From NCBI GenBank assembly GCA_011524395.1, contig WTKN01000118.1, positions 1 through 33,039 on the forward strand: DNA of 33,039 nucleotides, read 5' to 3'. The notes below the pieces were generated by a model. It was not told the origin of the DNA. It searched no databases and saw only the letters and a list, made by a program, of their open reading frames with translations. Position 1 is the first letter of the stretch; each line of letters opens with the position of its first letter. The position numbers were made by a program, and so were the translations under genes. Below, in pieces: positions 1 to 10,003 of this stretch. This DNA comes from Moorena sp. SS36440bin_2 (GTDB lineage: Bacteria > Cyanobacteriota > Cyanobacteriia > Cyanobacteriales > Coleofasciculaceae).

Positions 1-29
1 ATTATATAGTTATATAACTTAAAGACAGC

Positions 30-782
30 ATGAATAACCCTCAATCCAATATCTCTAAAGCCTATGAACCAGAAGCCACTTCGTCAGAAGAAATGACGAT
101 CAATGAGCTAGTTACTTATGTGGCAGCCCCTGGAGCTATTGGTGGCTTAACCAAAATAGTCTTAGAAATAGTACAACCGCCCTCTAGTATACCAGTTAAT
201 CCCCCAGCTTGTAGCTCCTTTTTGTGTTTGCTACCAGCAAACCTGTTTCTAGGTATGATTAGTGCTGTGATTGGGACGTTTTTGTTGAGTGATGTTTTAG
301 TATTTAGGAAATCCAAATTCAAGGTGATTGGCTTAGCTTTAATGTTGGGGTTGTTTTTCCCTAGTGTATTTAGCACAGCTTCAACCATTACTAATTTAAA
401 CCTAGAAGTTCAAGAAGCTACGCAGCAAAAAAATCAAGCCATACAAGCAACGATAGCAGCTAATCAAAAATTAGCAATAACCTCAAAAGAGACCAAGGTT
501 CAAAAAGAGGTTATTAAAGATATAAAAACATTAGGAAACAATTCCGCCGACCTTCAGGTTAAGAAAAATGCTATTCAAACTATAGAAGCAGTAGCAAAAG
601 AGTCTAAAGATACTACTGTGAAGCAACAGGCGGTTAAATCCTTAGAAGACTTGGCAACTAATTCTCAAAACAAACTGGTCAGAAAAGATGCTATTTCTGC
701 TTTACAAAATCTCAAAATAAACGCTAATAGTAAAACACTAATAAATCAAGTCAATCAATCGATAAACATTTTAAAAAAGTAA
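30..782 (+). CDS. Membrane protein with alpha-helical repeat tail, unknown function
   Basis: I do not recognise this 250-residue protein. A polar N-terminus of about 25 residues is followed by a moderately hydrophobic stretch (about 27-50), then two clear membrane-spanning segments (about 68-90 and 97-117) joined by a short basic loop. The C-terminal half (about 120-250) is hydrophilic and built of short alternating helices with recurring patterns such as KNAIQTIEAVAKES, KQQAVKSLEDLATNS and RKDAISALQNLKINA, spaced about 26-27 residues. This looks like HEAT-type repeats or a short solenoid. The likely arrangement is a membrane-anchored scaffold with a soluble helical tail. No Shine-Dalgarno sequence is obvious. 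Its start lies 29 bases from the window edge, so upstream neighbours are unknown. Confidence 0.6.
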   Translation: MNNPQSNISKAYEPEATSSEEMTINELVTYVAAPGAIGGLTKIVLEIVQPPSSIPVNPPACSSFLCLLPANLFLGMISAVIGTFLLSDVLVFRKSKFKVIGLALMLGLFFPSVFSTASTITNLNLEVQEATQQKNQAIQATIAANQKLAITSKETKVQKEVIKDIKTLGNNSADLQVKKNAIQTIEAVAKESKDTTVKQQAVKSLEDLATNSQNKLVRKDAISALQNLKINANSKTLINQVNQSINILKK

Positions 783-899
783 TCCTATAATCTAAACGGT
801 ATTCAGGAGTGAAATAATATCTGATTATATTTAAAAGTTAAAATTTAAAAGATTTAATTTAAATTAATAGCAATCCCATTTACTCTTCCTTACTCTCTA

Positions 900-933
900 T
901 TCCCTGTTCCCTGTTCCCTGTTCCCTGTTCCCT
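900..933. repeat. Heptameric short tandem repeat (TTCCCTG)n
   Basis: Nearly five head-to-tail copies of TTCCCTG sit directly upstream of the Kir channel gene. Cyanobacterial genomes commonly carry such 7-bp arrays between genes. The other arrays in this window keep the 7-bp period but use a different unit. Confidence 0.85.
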
Positions 934-960
934 TTGCTAAATAAGTTTCAACTAACTAAG

Positions 961-1818
961 ATGCGCATCGGTAAACGCACTAGACCTAGACAATTAGATG
1001 TAATTATAAAAGGGTCATCCCATAACCATTGGCGTGACCCTTATCATATAATGTTGACCGTTAATTGGCCAACGTTTTTCGGGCTAATTGCGGTTTGTTA
1101 TTTAACCATTAATATCGTCTTTGCCCTATTGTACCTAGCGGGAGGTAATTGTATTGAAAATGCCCGTCCAGGTGCTTTCTTCGATGTCTTTTTCTTCAGC
1201 GTTCAGACCATGGCATCCATTGGTTATGGTGCCATGTATCCCGTGACCTCTTATGCTAATATCATCGTTACCATAGAAGCTCTAGTGGGTTTGATGGCCC
1301 TAGCCATGGCAACGGGACTAATGTTTGCCCGCTTCTCTCGCCCTACTGCCAGAGTGATCTTCAGTCGTAGGGCAGTGATTGCGCCCCATAATGGAGTAAC
1401 TACCCTCATGTTTCGCACTGCCAATGAACGGGATAATCGGATTCTGGAAGCTCAGCTTAGGGTAAGTTTGCTGCGCAATGAAGTGACTTTGGAAGGGGAA
1501 TTAATGCGTCGATTCTACGACATGAAACTGTTGCGTAGCCAAACCCCTAGCTTTGGTCTAACTTGGACAGTCATGCATCCGATTGATGAAAATAGTCCGT
1601 TATATGGGGAAACACCAGAGTCTCTTGCTGAAATGGAAGCCACACTTGTTATCACCCTAGTCGGTATTGATGAAACGGTTTCCCAGACTATTCACAGTCG
1701 TCACTCCTACACCGCATCAGAAATTTTGTGGGATAGGCGCTTTGTAGATATGTTTCATCGCAAATCAGACGGCAGTAGAATTATTGATTATAGTCACTTT
1801 CATGATGTTAAATCATAG
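961..1818 (+). CDS. Inward-rectifier (KirBac-type) potassium channel
   Basis: This encodes a prokaryotic inward-rectifier K+ channel acting as a tetramer in the inner membrane. After a basic N-terminus and a likely amphipathic slide helix (around WRDPYHIML), TM1 covers about residues 38-59. The pore helix and selectivity filter ASIGYG lie near residues 85-90, matching the Kir T(I/V)GYG filter with Ser in the first position. TM2 spans about 99-124. The remaining 160 or so residues form the Kir cytoplasmic immunoglobulin-like domain, with typical pieces such as FRTANERDN, the MRRFYDMKLLR stretch and WTVMHPIDENSPL. I chose the ATG at 961. The frame stays open to a TTG at 934, but that start lies against the heptamer array and would add only nine residues. 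The family call is firm; gating signal and ion flux direction cannot be read from sequence. Confidence 0.93.
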   Translation: MRIGKRTRPRQLDVIIKGSSHNHWRDPYHIMLTVNWPTFFGLIAVCYLTINIVFALLYLAGGNCIENARPGAFFDVFFFSVQTMASIGYGAMYPVTSYANIIVTIEALVGLMALAMATGLMFARFSRPTARVIFSRRAVIAPHNGVTTLMFRTANERDNRILEAQLRVSLLRNEVTLEGELMRRFYDMKLLRSQTPSFGLTWTVMHPIDENSPLYGETPESLAEMEATLVITLVGIDETVSQTIHSRHSYTASEILWDRRFVDMFHRKSDGSRIIDYSHFHDVKS

Positions 1819-1868
1819 CAATTTATCGGGTTTTTCAATGGGGTTAGATACTTTCGTTCTGGGTTTTA

Positions 1869-1919
1869 GGGAGCAGGGAGCAGGGAGCAGGGAGTAGGGA
1901 AGACCGCACTGCATCGCTT
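1869..1919. repeat. Heptamer array plus a half copy of palindrome A
   Basis: About four copies of GGGAGCA occupy 1869-1900. They run straight into GACCGCACTGCATCGCTT (about 1902-1919), which matches the right arm and end of the palindrome found whole at 5557-5608 and 21805-21857, with one base change. This is probably a decayed or truncated copy of that element. Confidence 0.7.
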
Positions 1920-1962
1920 CTGCCTTTTGCCTTACTTTTGTGAAATTTAAATCCACAACAGC

Positions 1963-4900
1963 TTACCGTACACAATAATAAGGATCAAACCAGGAAATAA
2001 ACGGACTCGACTGAACTGAATCAGCCACTAACTCGACCACTCCGTCCTTATTAATAATCCAGCGATTAGCTTCAACAATTCTAGACCGACGTGAGTTAGC
2101 TGAATTGGGCTTAGCGGCACTCGAAGCACTAGACGGATTTTTGCGGCGGCGAGCGGTGTGGCGAGGTAATGGCCGTAAATCCATCCACAGGGTTTCACCT
2201 ACAAGAGGTTGAGTGGGGTCTGTGGGTAAGCCACCCCGCCCAGTTTGGGCAAATTGATTGCCCTCATTGGTAGCGCAACCAGTGGCAACTAGGAGTTTGG
2301 GATTAACAAAATTTTCCGGTAGCTCGAATAATCCTGCGCTAGGGTCAGGGTCAGGTGCATTAATTTCCACAGTACCGCTAAAGGAAGCTCCCCGTTCGGA
2401 AGTGGCGGTAATATCACTATCTGGGGTAAGTTGTTCTCGAAATTCAGTACCAAAAATGCCTAAAGCATTGATAATCACTCGTCCCCCAAAGCTATTTACA
2501 GCATTGGCAGTGATATCGCTATTTTCTAGGGCAACTAGCAAGTCAGTATCAATAGTAATATTCCCCCCAGTGGCAGTACCTTGGGCATTGGTAGTGATGT
2601 TACTGGCATTGCGCATCAAGATTAGCTCGGAATCGAGCTCAATATTGCCCTTATCTCCAGCATTGACTTCCGCAGAAAGGGTAGCGCCCCCGTCTAATAG
2701 AATCGATTGAGCAGTAATCTCGAGATTACCAGCCTGGGCATTATCCCCATTACCACGAGCACTGACCGAGATTTCGGCACCATCACGAACTCTCAAGGTG
2801 TTACTGGTAATAGTCACCGAACCCGCAGGAGAGTTACCCTCAGAGAAGGCAAAAATGCGACTACGAAACTGACCGTCCTCTGAAATACCAGTGACCTCTA
2901 TGTCATTAACATTGAGGATGATATTCCCAGCTGCACCATCCCCTAAGCTAGAAGCAATCACCTGTCCACCATCGAAGATGTGCAACCTTTCAGCATCTAT
3001 GGTTAATTCACCGCCATTGCCAGTTGCTCCTGGCTCCACGTCAACCAACACACCACTGACAGCGCCAGTAAAATCTTCAAAGGCATCACTAACCTCCACC
3101 TCAGTGGCGCTAATGGTAATATTCCCAGCATCCCCAGAACCCAGGGCAGAGGCTTGGAGACGTCCCCCTTCTGCCACTCGCAAACGCCCAGTTTCAATCA
3201 CTAGCTCGCCCCCATTCCCAGCAATTTCCTCCCTAGTACTACCAATAAGGAGTCCACTGGTGAATAGGCCGCTAGAGCTTGTACCAGTAGCATTAGTGCC
3301 AATCACATCTACGGACTCGGAGGCGTACACTGTGATATTTCCGGCATCCCCATCTCCATCGGTACGAGAAACGAATTGTGCTCCATCACTAACAAGCAAA
3401 CGCTCGGTTTCAATGGTTAAATTGCCGCCAGGGCCGTTGCCCTCTGCAACTGTAAAAAAGGCGCTGGGAAATATACCATCAGATGACGTACCTATCGCTT
3501 CGATCAAATTAGCTCTAACCATTACACTGCCCCCATCCCCATCACCGCCATTAACAGCGATCTGAGCGCCATTACGCAACTGCAAAACTGGAGTGTCAAC
3601 AACCACCCTCCCGACCTGGCCAGTTGCTCCAAGTCTGGCGTCGCTTCGGATCTCCCCACGCTCTTCAACGGTTGTACCTGAGAGCATCACAGATTCTGTC
3701 GCGGTAATGGTAATCTCACCAGCATTACCGGAGCTCAAGGTCCTGGTACTGAGAATACCCCCGATCGCCTGCAATTGTGAGGTATCAATCCTGAGGTTGC
3801 CCGCATTGCCACTACCCCGGGCAATGCTTGAGATGAAGGTTGATTTATTATTCACTTCCAGCAATGAGCCCACATTTAAGGTAATATTGCCACCACCACC
3901 AGCATCAAAGGTATCGGTGGAAATTCTGCCACGATTGTTGAGTATCAATTTGTCAGTCTTAATCGTTAAGCTGCCACCATCCCCTGTGCCTCTCGATTCC
4001 GAAAATAAGCCGCTGTTGGCTTCCACATTCGGATTAAAGTTAGCTGAATTAAAAGGGTCTTCCGGTAACGAAACTCCCTCCGTGCCCAGGTTTTCTAAAG
4101 ACACTTGCAAGGTGTAAGTGTCCCCCACTTGTGGGCTTGCGCGCTGGATCAATTCATTATTAGTAGCACTAGAGGGGAAGGCACCGACTCCGAGTAAGTA
4201 AACCCCTGGGGAGGTGATAGTGGTATCAATTAAGGAGTCTGTGGTGAAACTGCCAAAGACTGGTAAACTTCCACCGGCACCATCAGCGGTCAAAGAATCG
4301 TCATTGATCTCTAATAATTCTCCTGTACCCAGATTAAACAGGTAAATCTTGGTATCTACGTTGCCGTCTCCCCCTGTAAAGCCATTGTCGATGTCGAAAA
4401 TAGCTCGACTGTTGCTAGTAGTGATACTAAAGGAGAAGTAATCGAATTGAGTTTCTGCTGCCCCCAATACGGTGGTGCCATTAATAATCTGTTCTGGAGT
4501 CCGTTCAATGGAAACATAGGGAATTCCTCCTGGTCCAGATTCCGCTACGTTGGGATTGGGCTCAGTAATAAACTCCAGATCATTTAAGTCAAATAAGAAG
4601 TCAAAGTTTTCTTCGTCCAACAAAGGATTAGGGACAAAATCCCAACTTTCCCCAGATATGGTGACGCTTTCGGTAGCATTAATGGTGATATCTCCAGCAT
4701 TGCCTAAGTTGCTGGTAGCAGTGACAATCTGTCCGCCCGTTTCCAGGACTAAGGTATTGAGATGGAGTGCGATCGCACCACCATTACTACTACTATTGGT
4801 AACTGTACCGATAAATCCCCGATTAGCTAGATTCAGTGACCCTTCGGAATTATTAATGGTAATGTTGCCACCCGAACCACTAGTGTCAGCAGCAGAACGA

Positions 4901-6196
4901 GTCAGAATCCCGCTAAATAACCCATCTTCAGTGAAACCAGAGATATTAGTCTCACCATTAGCATTAACCTCAATATCTCCTGATGCCCCATGGCTATTGG
5001 TAACAGTTTGAATTCTTGAACCACCAGTGATAGTCAGGTCGCTAGTGCTTAGCTCAATCAAACCACCATTGCCTATCGCTCCTGTTAGTAAATCATTAGC
5101 AATCAAACTCTTGTCACTAAGAGTGGTATCACCATTAGCATTAATGCTGATATTGCCAGCCACTGCATCTGGTATCGATGTCGTCTGTGAAGTCAATCCA
5201 GCTTGTAAACTGGATTGAGACATGTCGAAGTTAGCACCATTGATGGCAATAGTTCCGCCATTAACTGAGGTCACATCTACTACCGAACCGTTGCTCAAAG
5301 AAACATCAGCTGGTTGGACTCCATCGGGAAAACTAACCGATGTCGCACCATTGAGCGTTACTGTTCCTGCAGTGGATAATCCTCCTAATTCCACCCGTCC
5401 CCCTGGCACTTGGAGGGTGGCACCATTGAGGTTTACTTGACCCCCAAGTAAGCTCATGGTCTGTCCCGTCTGTATGCCTAAAGTAGCTCCTATCACGTTG
5501 ACTGAGCCAGGATTACTACCATATTGCAAACCAGTGGGAATATTAATGGTTAACAAGCGATGCAGCGCGGTCTTGGGGGTTTCCCCCATGAGCGACTGCA
5601 TCAAGACATGGTGGGGCATTGGGATCACTAGCGCTAAAGTTGAAACCATTGTCAAATACTGCACTATCAGCACTGCTAGCCACAAAGGAGCCTGCTACAT
5701 CTAAGCTGGCATTGGCTCCAAAGTTAATACCATTGGGATTAAGCAAGAATAAATTAGCGCTACCGTTTACTCCCAAGGTGCCCAGAATTTGAGTGAGGTT
5801 GCTGCCAGTCACACGAGTCAAAATATTGGTAATGCCATCGGGATTATCAAAATACACTCGTTGACCATTACCAACATTAAATTCGATAAAACTGTGGAAG
5901 AGGTTACTATCTCGTATTGCTCCCCCTTCGATTAAATCTACTACTGCACCACGGATAGTCTGATTGGGAGTAACTATTGAATTGTCATCCCCCAAGGTGC
6001 TATCTGGGGTAATTTGGGCATTAGTAGGTGAGGCGAGGAATAAACATAGACTACTGACTTCGAGTAATCCCACTAATCCCAATTGCATTAGTGAAATCCG
6101 GTCTGTTGGTAGGCTTGGTCTGAGGGGGTTGGTGCCGTAGTGCGAGCATGATTTGCCATTAGCTTTTTGGGCTTGGGGGATGCGATCGCTTTCCAT
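1963..6196 (-). pseudogene. Two-partner-secretion adhesin (filamentous haemagglutinin family), split by a 52-nt palindrome
   Basis: A very large secreted beta-helix protein of the TpsA type, normally exported through an outer-membrane TpsB pore (none is in the window). The first segment (6196 to about 5609) has a signal peptide ending near SPTNAQ, then the TPS secretion domain: ITPDSTLGDDNSIVTP, IEGGAIRDSNLFHSF, LFLLNPNGINFG, LDVAGSFVAS. The second (5556 to 1963) continues for over 1,190 residues of repeated AGNITI / GGNLTIET / GRLQV strands. A different domain is embedded at about 3950-4600: FDYFSFSITTSNSRAIFDID through a GVYLLGVGAF stretch, resembling a bacterial pre-peptidase/DVUA0089-type beta-sandwich. 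The tail has the usual LVATGCA and GRGGLPTDP motifs. The two parts are in different frames because 52 nt (5557-5608) interrupt the gene; removing them rejoins NAPP to LLTINIP exactly. Full-length protein cannot be made by ordinary decoding. Long open frames on the opposite strand here are shadows. Confidence 0.88.
5557..5608. mobile_element. Palindrome A, copy in the adhesin gene (52 nt)
   Basis: A short hairpin-forming element. Arms at 5559-5579 and 5583-5602 surround a TTT loop; outer and inner parts pair while the middle of the stem is imperfect. Outside the stem, read on the minus strand, it begins TGTCTT and ends GC. The limits are known because excising these 52 bases restores a continuous, family-typical protein across the junction. 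The same limits occur in the copy at 21805-21857. It carries no protein, so it would have to be moved by something else. Confidence 0.85.
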
Positions 6197-6445
6197 GGAA
6201 TTGTCTGGCCGATTAGTCTCGTCTTAGAGTTCCCGGCATTGTTGCTCAGAGGAACACCTGTGATGAACTCAGAGCTGCTACCTTCAATTACAGCCAATTT
6301 CGCCTGCCTAGCCCCAGGGCTGTTTCATTGCCGCTTCGGTGTTTTATGGACACTAAATCCTGAAGTGCTGAATCAGGGTTAAAAGATGATTTTAATCAAA
6401 ATTTAATAAGATAATTGATAAAAATAGATTTCAATAAATAATGCA

Positions 6446-7075
6446 ATGTATGTTGATACTATTCAAATCTATTCTATGACACTTTCTTTGACAATACGTC
6501 ACATTAAATCTGCCTGTAAAACGGCGGCACTGATTGGTATAATGGCGCTATCTGCAATCCCAGCCCGCGCTCATGAAACAAGAGTGGTGGGAGCATATAA
6601 AGTCACTGTGGGCTTTAAAAACGAACCAGCTTTTGAGGATGTGGTGAATGCGGTTGATGTTATTCTGCGCAATGCTGCTGATGACTCTCCTGTAGACACA
6701 GACAAGGAAGACAAAATAGATCTTGATGTCTATGTGTTGTATCTCAAAGAAGATAAATTTGATGCTCAGGTAATTCGTAAAGCCAAACTCAAGGGTGAAC
6801 TCCGAAAAGCCTTTCGTACTGAAAACCGTTATAATACTTGGTTCAAACCTACCCATGACGGTGCTTACGGTTTTCGGGTAAAAGGCACAATTAATGATCA
6901 ACCGATTAATGAAAAATTTGTCTGTGGTGGTGGGACAAAAGATTTCCGGGACGGAAGACCTCACTCTTTCCGGTGCGTGGTTGACCCTCAGACATTCCCT
7001 GGAAATCGAAATAGCAACAATAACATAGACAATGCAGGATACAGAGATAATGATCGATTTCATCGCAATTATTGA
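6446..7075 (+). CDS. Secreted or periplasmic protein of unknown function
   Basis: A 209-residue exported protein. A signal peptide is clear: basic TIRHIKSACK, a hydrophobic core AALIGIMALSAI, and a cleavage-like PARA just before HETR. This fits translation from the second ATG at 6476 better than from 6446, which would add ten residues. The mature part begins HETRVVGAYKVTVGF and continues as an all-beta-looking domain. It superficially resembles small periplasmic domains of the YtkA/CopC-like kind (a sandwich following an N-terminal His), but I cannot place it in a family. The C-terminus is Asn-, Asp- and Arg-rich. It stands alone, convergent with dnaG. A role in metal handling would be a guess from the leading His only. 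Confidence 0.7.
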   Translation: MYVDTIQIYSMTLSLTIRHIKSACKTAALIGIMALSAIPARAHETRVVGAYKVTVGFKNEPAFEDVVNAVDVILRNAADDSPVDTDKEDKIDLDVYVLYLKEDKFDAQVIRKAKLKGELRKAFRTENRYNTWFKPTHDGAYGFRVKGTINDQPINEKFVCGGGTKDFRDGRPHSFRCVVDPQTFPGNRNSNNNIDNAGYRDNDRFHRNY

Positions 7076-7116
7076 TATCTTGATACTCTCTCGCTTTTTC
7101 TAATTTTTGATTAGTA

Positions 7117-7208
7117 ACAGGCAAGATGCCTGTTCGACGCCTGATGCCCATTCCACAGGTGCGACCCAAGGCCGCGAGCAATCCCTTGCCGCCTTGGAGG
7201 CGCGCACC
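7117..7208. repeat. Two intergenic hairpins, including palindrome B copy 1
   Basis: AACAGGCAAGATGCCTGTT at about 7118-7135 is a short self-complementary repeat; related pieces recur near 32775 and 32885. It is followed by an element at 7158-7208 that starts GGTGCGACC and ends GGCGCGCACC. The same pair of ends (GGTGCGACC ... ACGCGCACC) frames the insertion in the IS4 transposase at 22217-22259, so this is a second family of small palindromes. It lies between the convergent 3' ends of the secreted protein and dnaG. Confidence 0.6.
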
Positions 7209-7246
7209 TACTCTTCAAATCATTCCATTATGAAGCAACGCCAATT

Positions 7247-9214
7247 TTATAGTGAATTTAGAGTTAATAGCTCTGAAATACCAACCTGACGTATCTTCTC
7301 TAATTCCAGAAGCCGACGATTAGCATCTTGACATTCCTGCCAATAGTATTGCTTACCTTGCCAATCATTACTAAGGTCAATTTTTTGCCATTGCTCTAAA
7401 CAATAGCGCCGATGTTTTTCCAAGGCTACTATTTCTAGAGAAGCTGCTGCTGCCTGTATTACCATCGGGGCTCGCAAAATATCTTCTTTACAGGCTTCGT
7501 CAAGATGAAACAGATGGGCAACTTGAGTCATTTCCCTAGGAAATTGTAAACTCCGGTCTTGTAAACGGGAAATTAGCTGTTCAGGGGTGGTAGTGTGAAA
7601 CTCTGTCCCTATCCCTTGCAGTTCAATAATTTGTTGCCACAAGAATCGATGATGAGAAAGACTAAACAGTAAATCTCCCTGGTCTAGAGTATCAATAATT
7701 GTTTGTCGATAGTCCGGACAGTGTAAATAAATCCGTAACAGTAAGGCTTCGGCTCGTTCTAAAAGGATGCGCTCTTTACCAACAGGTAGGTTTGAGTCTT
7801 GATTACCCTGTTGTTTCGGTTTCTTTAACCGAGGTGAGGATTTCTTAAAGGCAGCTCTCAGGTTTTTTTGGAGTTGAGTTTGGAAATTTTCTATGTATAG
7901 AGATACTAGTTTCCCTTGTCCTTGACTGAGAATTTGAGCACAGTGGTTAATATAATAAGTGAGCTGATTAATGTCGTCCAGTTGCTTTAGTAACTTAACC
8001 ATAGCTTGGGCGACTTGCTGAAATTGATCGGCTTGTTGGAGGTCTTTGCCAATCAGGAGTTGATTAATCTGCCAATCTAGCCACAAGGGAGCATTGAGCA
8101 ATAGTTGTTGGTATTTTTCCGTAGCGTCAGGAGCGGATTTGAGGAATTCATCAGCATCTTTGCCATCCGGTAGGTTGAGTACCCGTAGCTGGACAAGTCC
8201 TTGGTAAGCTAGGTTAGCAATTTCTGCAATAGCTCTTTGGGCCGCAGTGGTACCAGCAGCATCCGCATCAAAGTTGAGCACAATTTGCTTCGATTCAGTA
8301 TAGCGCGATAGTTGCCGGACTTGATCTAAACTAAAAGCCGTACCAAGGGAGGCAACTATATTAGTAATTCCTGCAGCATGGAGTGCGATCGCATCAAAAT
8401 ATCCTTCCACCACTACGGCTTGGTCTTCCTTGGTAATGGAATTACGAGCTTGATCTAAGGCAAAGAGGGTTTTACTTTTATCAAACAGGGGAGTTTCTGG
8501 AGAGTTGAGGTATTTCGGTTGCTCATCCCCGAGACTTCTACCACCAAAGCCAATCACTCGACCTTGGGTGTCGTGGATGGGAATCATAATGCGATCGCGA
8601 AAGCCATCATAATACCCACCATTGTCCCTAGGCTTAATCAATCCCGCTTGCTCAACTAGCTTCACTGGCTTCCGTTTGTGTTCCACCAGATAGCGGTAGA
8701 TGGTTTGCCAACTAGCTGGAGCATACCCTAGCGCGAAGGTAATGATCGTTTCCTCACTCAGACCCCTTTGACCGCGCAAGTACTCTAGGGCTTGTTGTCC
8801 TTGGGGTTGTCTGAGGGCATGTTGATAGAAAGCTGTGGCTAAGGCCAGAATCTCGTAGAGTTGCTCTTGTAAAGACAGTTGCCGTTGTAATTGCTCCCGC
8901 TGTTCCGGTTGGAGGGTTTGGACTGGCACCTGGTAGCGCTGTGCCAAATCCAGCACCACATCTGAAAAAGAGTGCTTCCCAATTTCCATCAGGAATTTAA
9001 TGGCATTCCCTCCAGCTTGGCAGCCGAAGCAGTAATACAGTTGTTTAGAAGGACTGACTGTGAAACTGGGAGTTTTTTCCTCATGGAAAGGGCACAGACC
9101 GACATGGTCTCTGCCACGCTTGCGCAATACCACATGCTCCGAGATGACATCCACAATGTCAGACCGTTCCTTAACTGCTTCAATAGTGTTTGGGTGTAGC
9201 CGTGGAATGTTCAT
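7247..9214 (-). CDS. dnaG: DNA primase
   Basis: DnaG lays down RNA primers for the replication fork together with the DnaB helicase. The 655-residue length is normal. The N-terminal CHC2 zinc-binding domain is intact: Cys41, His44, Cys62 and Cys65 in CPFHEEKTPSF and LYYCFGC. The central RNA-polymerase domain holds GFGGRSLGD and, in the Toprim part, VVVEGYFDAIALH and the acidic NFDADAAGT motif. The last 200 or so residues are the helical helicase-interacting domain, more divergent as usual. The ATG at 9214 gives the classic start in which the family motif IEAVKERSDIVDVI follows after about ten residues. It is monocistronic here; the C-terminus runs close to a repeat-rich spacer. This is a core housekeeping gene and an anchor for the chromosome. 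Confidence 0.98.
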   Translation of the reverse strand: MNIPRLHPNTIEAVKERSDIVDVISEHVVLRKRGRDHVGLCPFHEEKTPSFTVSPSKQLYYCFGCQAGGNAIKFLMEIGKHSFSDVVLDLAQRYQVPVQTLQPEQREQLQRQLSLQEQLYEILALATAFYQHALRQPQGQQALEYLRGQRGLSEETIITFALGYAPASWQTIYRYLVEHKRKPVKLVEQAGLIKPRDNGGYYDGFRDRIMIPIHDTQGRVIGFGGRSLGDEQPKYLNSPETPLFDKSKTLFALDQARNSITKEDQAVVVEGYFDAIALHAAGITNIVASLGTAFSLDQVRQLSRYTESKQIVLNFDADAAGTTAAQRAIAEIANLAYQGLVQLRVLNLPDGKDADEFLKSAPDATEKYQQLLLNAPLWLDWQINQLLIGKDLQQADQFQQVAQAMVKLLKQLDDINQLTYYINHCAQILSQGQGKLVSLYIENFQTQLQKNLRAAFKKSSPRLKKPKQQGNQDSNLPVGKERILLERAEALLLRIYLHCPDYRQTIIDTLDQGDLLFSLSHHRFLWQQIIELQGIGTEFHTTTPEQLISRLQDRSLQFPREMTQVAHLFHLDEACKEDILRAPMVIQAAAASLEIVALEKHRRYCLEQWQKIDLSNDWQGKQYYWQECQDANRRLLELEKIRQVGISELLTLNSL

Positions 9215-10003
9215 GGCTCGATTACGTGGTTACAATCGGTGAGGATGTTTTTTATTGTGCCACCATACTCACACTCTACAGAAAATGCCTGAGGTTTAGT
9301 GCCATTGCAGTATGGCGGCTGTGAGGAAGACTTGACATAAGATGCTACTGCAGATTTTGGTCAAAAAGTCAAGATCATATGGATCTGTTTTTAGCGAGTT
9401 GATCGGTGAAAGGCTACTAATACTACCCCCAAAGAATTAGGATGAATGACCCGACAGCCACCTACCTCTTACGGAATAAACCCTCTGCTTGAGAGTTGTG
9501 GGAAGCGATCGCGTAGTGCAATCGCACTCAGAAGCAAGCTAATCGCTGAATTCTTACAACTAGAGTGTATCTTTTTAACCATTTAAAGGTAACTTGTCAA
9601 CTGGTATACCTTTCTGATTCAATTAATTTTTTTAAAAGTCTTGCTAGATAAATAAAAATCTAGTCAACCAGCCAATTAATCCCAAAATATAAACAAAAAT
9701 AAATTACCATCATAATTGAATACTTTATTATTTTTTTATCAATTAAACATAAACGTTACAATAGAGGTAATTATAACAATAATTTATCAGTAAAAAAAGC
9801 ATCTGTAAAGAAATCATCAATAACATCTATACAGACTTTATAAATAAAATTTATACTCTGTTTATTGCTCAGGGATTGCATACATTTACTGAATGCTGAT
9901 AGGTGACCGCTGACATGATAGCGAATAGCTAAAGATTCGTTGGTTAAAAAGCTAATACAACACCCTGAGATTACTAGTTAGTTATAAACAGAAAGATAGC
10001 TAT
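9215..10003. other. Long AT-rich spacer upstream of the RTX gene
   Basis: No coding sequence is apparent in 789 bases. The part near dnaG (9240-9550) has average composition and contains GCGATCGCG at about 9506 followed by a related GCAATCGCACTC. From about 9545 to 9990 it is strongly AT-rich, with a TACAAT-like -10 box near 9757. It may hold the divergent promoters of dnaG and the RTX gene; I see no defined RNA gene. Confidence 0.4.

Noticed and set aside
896-933. CRISPR-like repeat array
   Set aside because: The 7-bp units are strictly tandem with no spacers; the 19-bp units at 32791-32885 are also contiguous. No cas genes are present.
2258-5704. Several long plus-strand open frames across the adhesin region
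   Set aside because: They are antisense to a repetitive, Gly/Asn/Thr-rich minus-strand gene whose codon use leaves few stops on the other strand. Their products (Pro/Ser/Leu-rich) match nothing and follow the repeat periodicity.
6548-7063. Minus-strand frame of 171 codons opposite the secreted protein
   Set aside because: It is the antisense of a gene with a clear signal peptide, and its product has no recognisable features.
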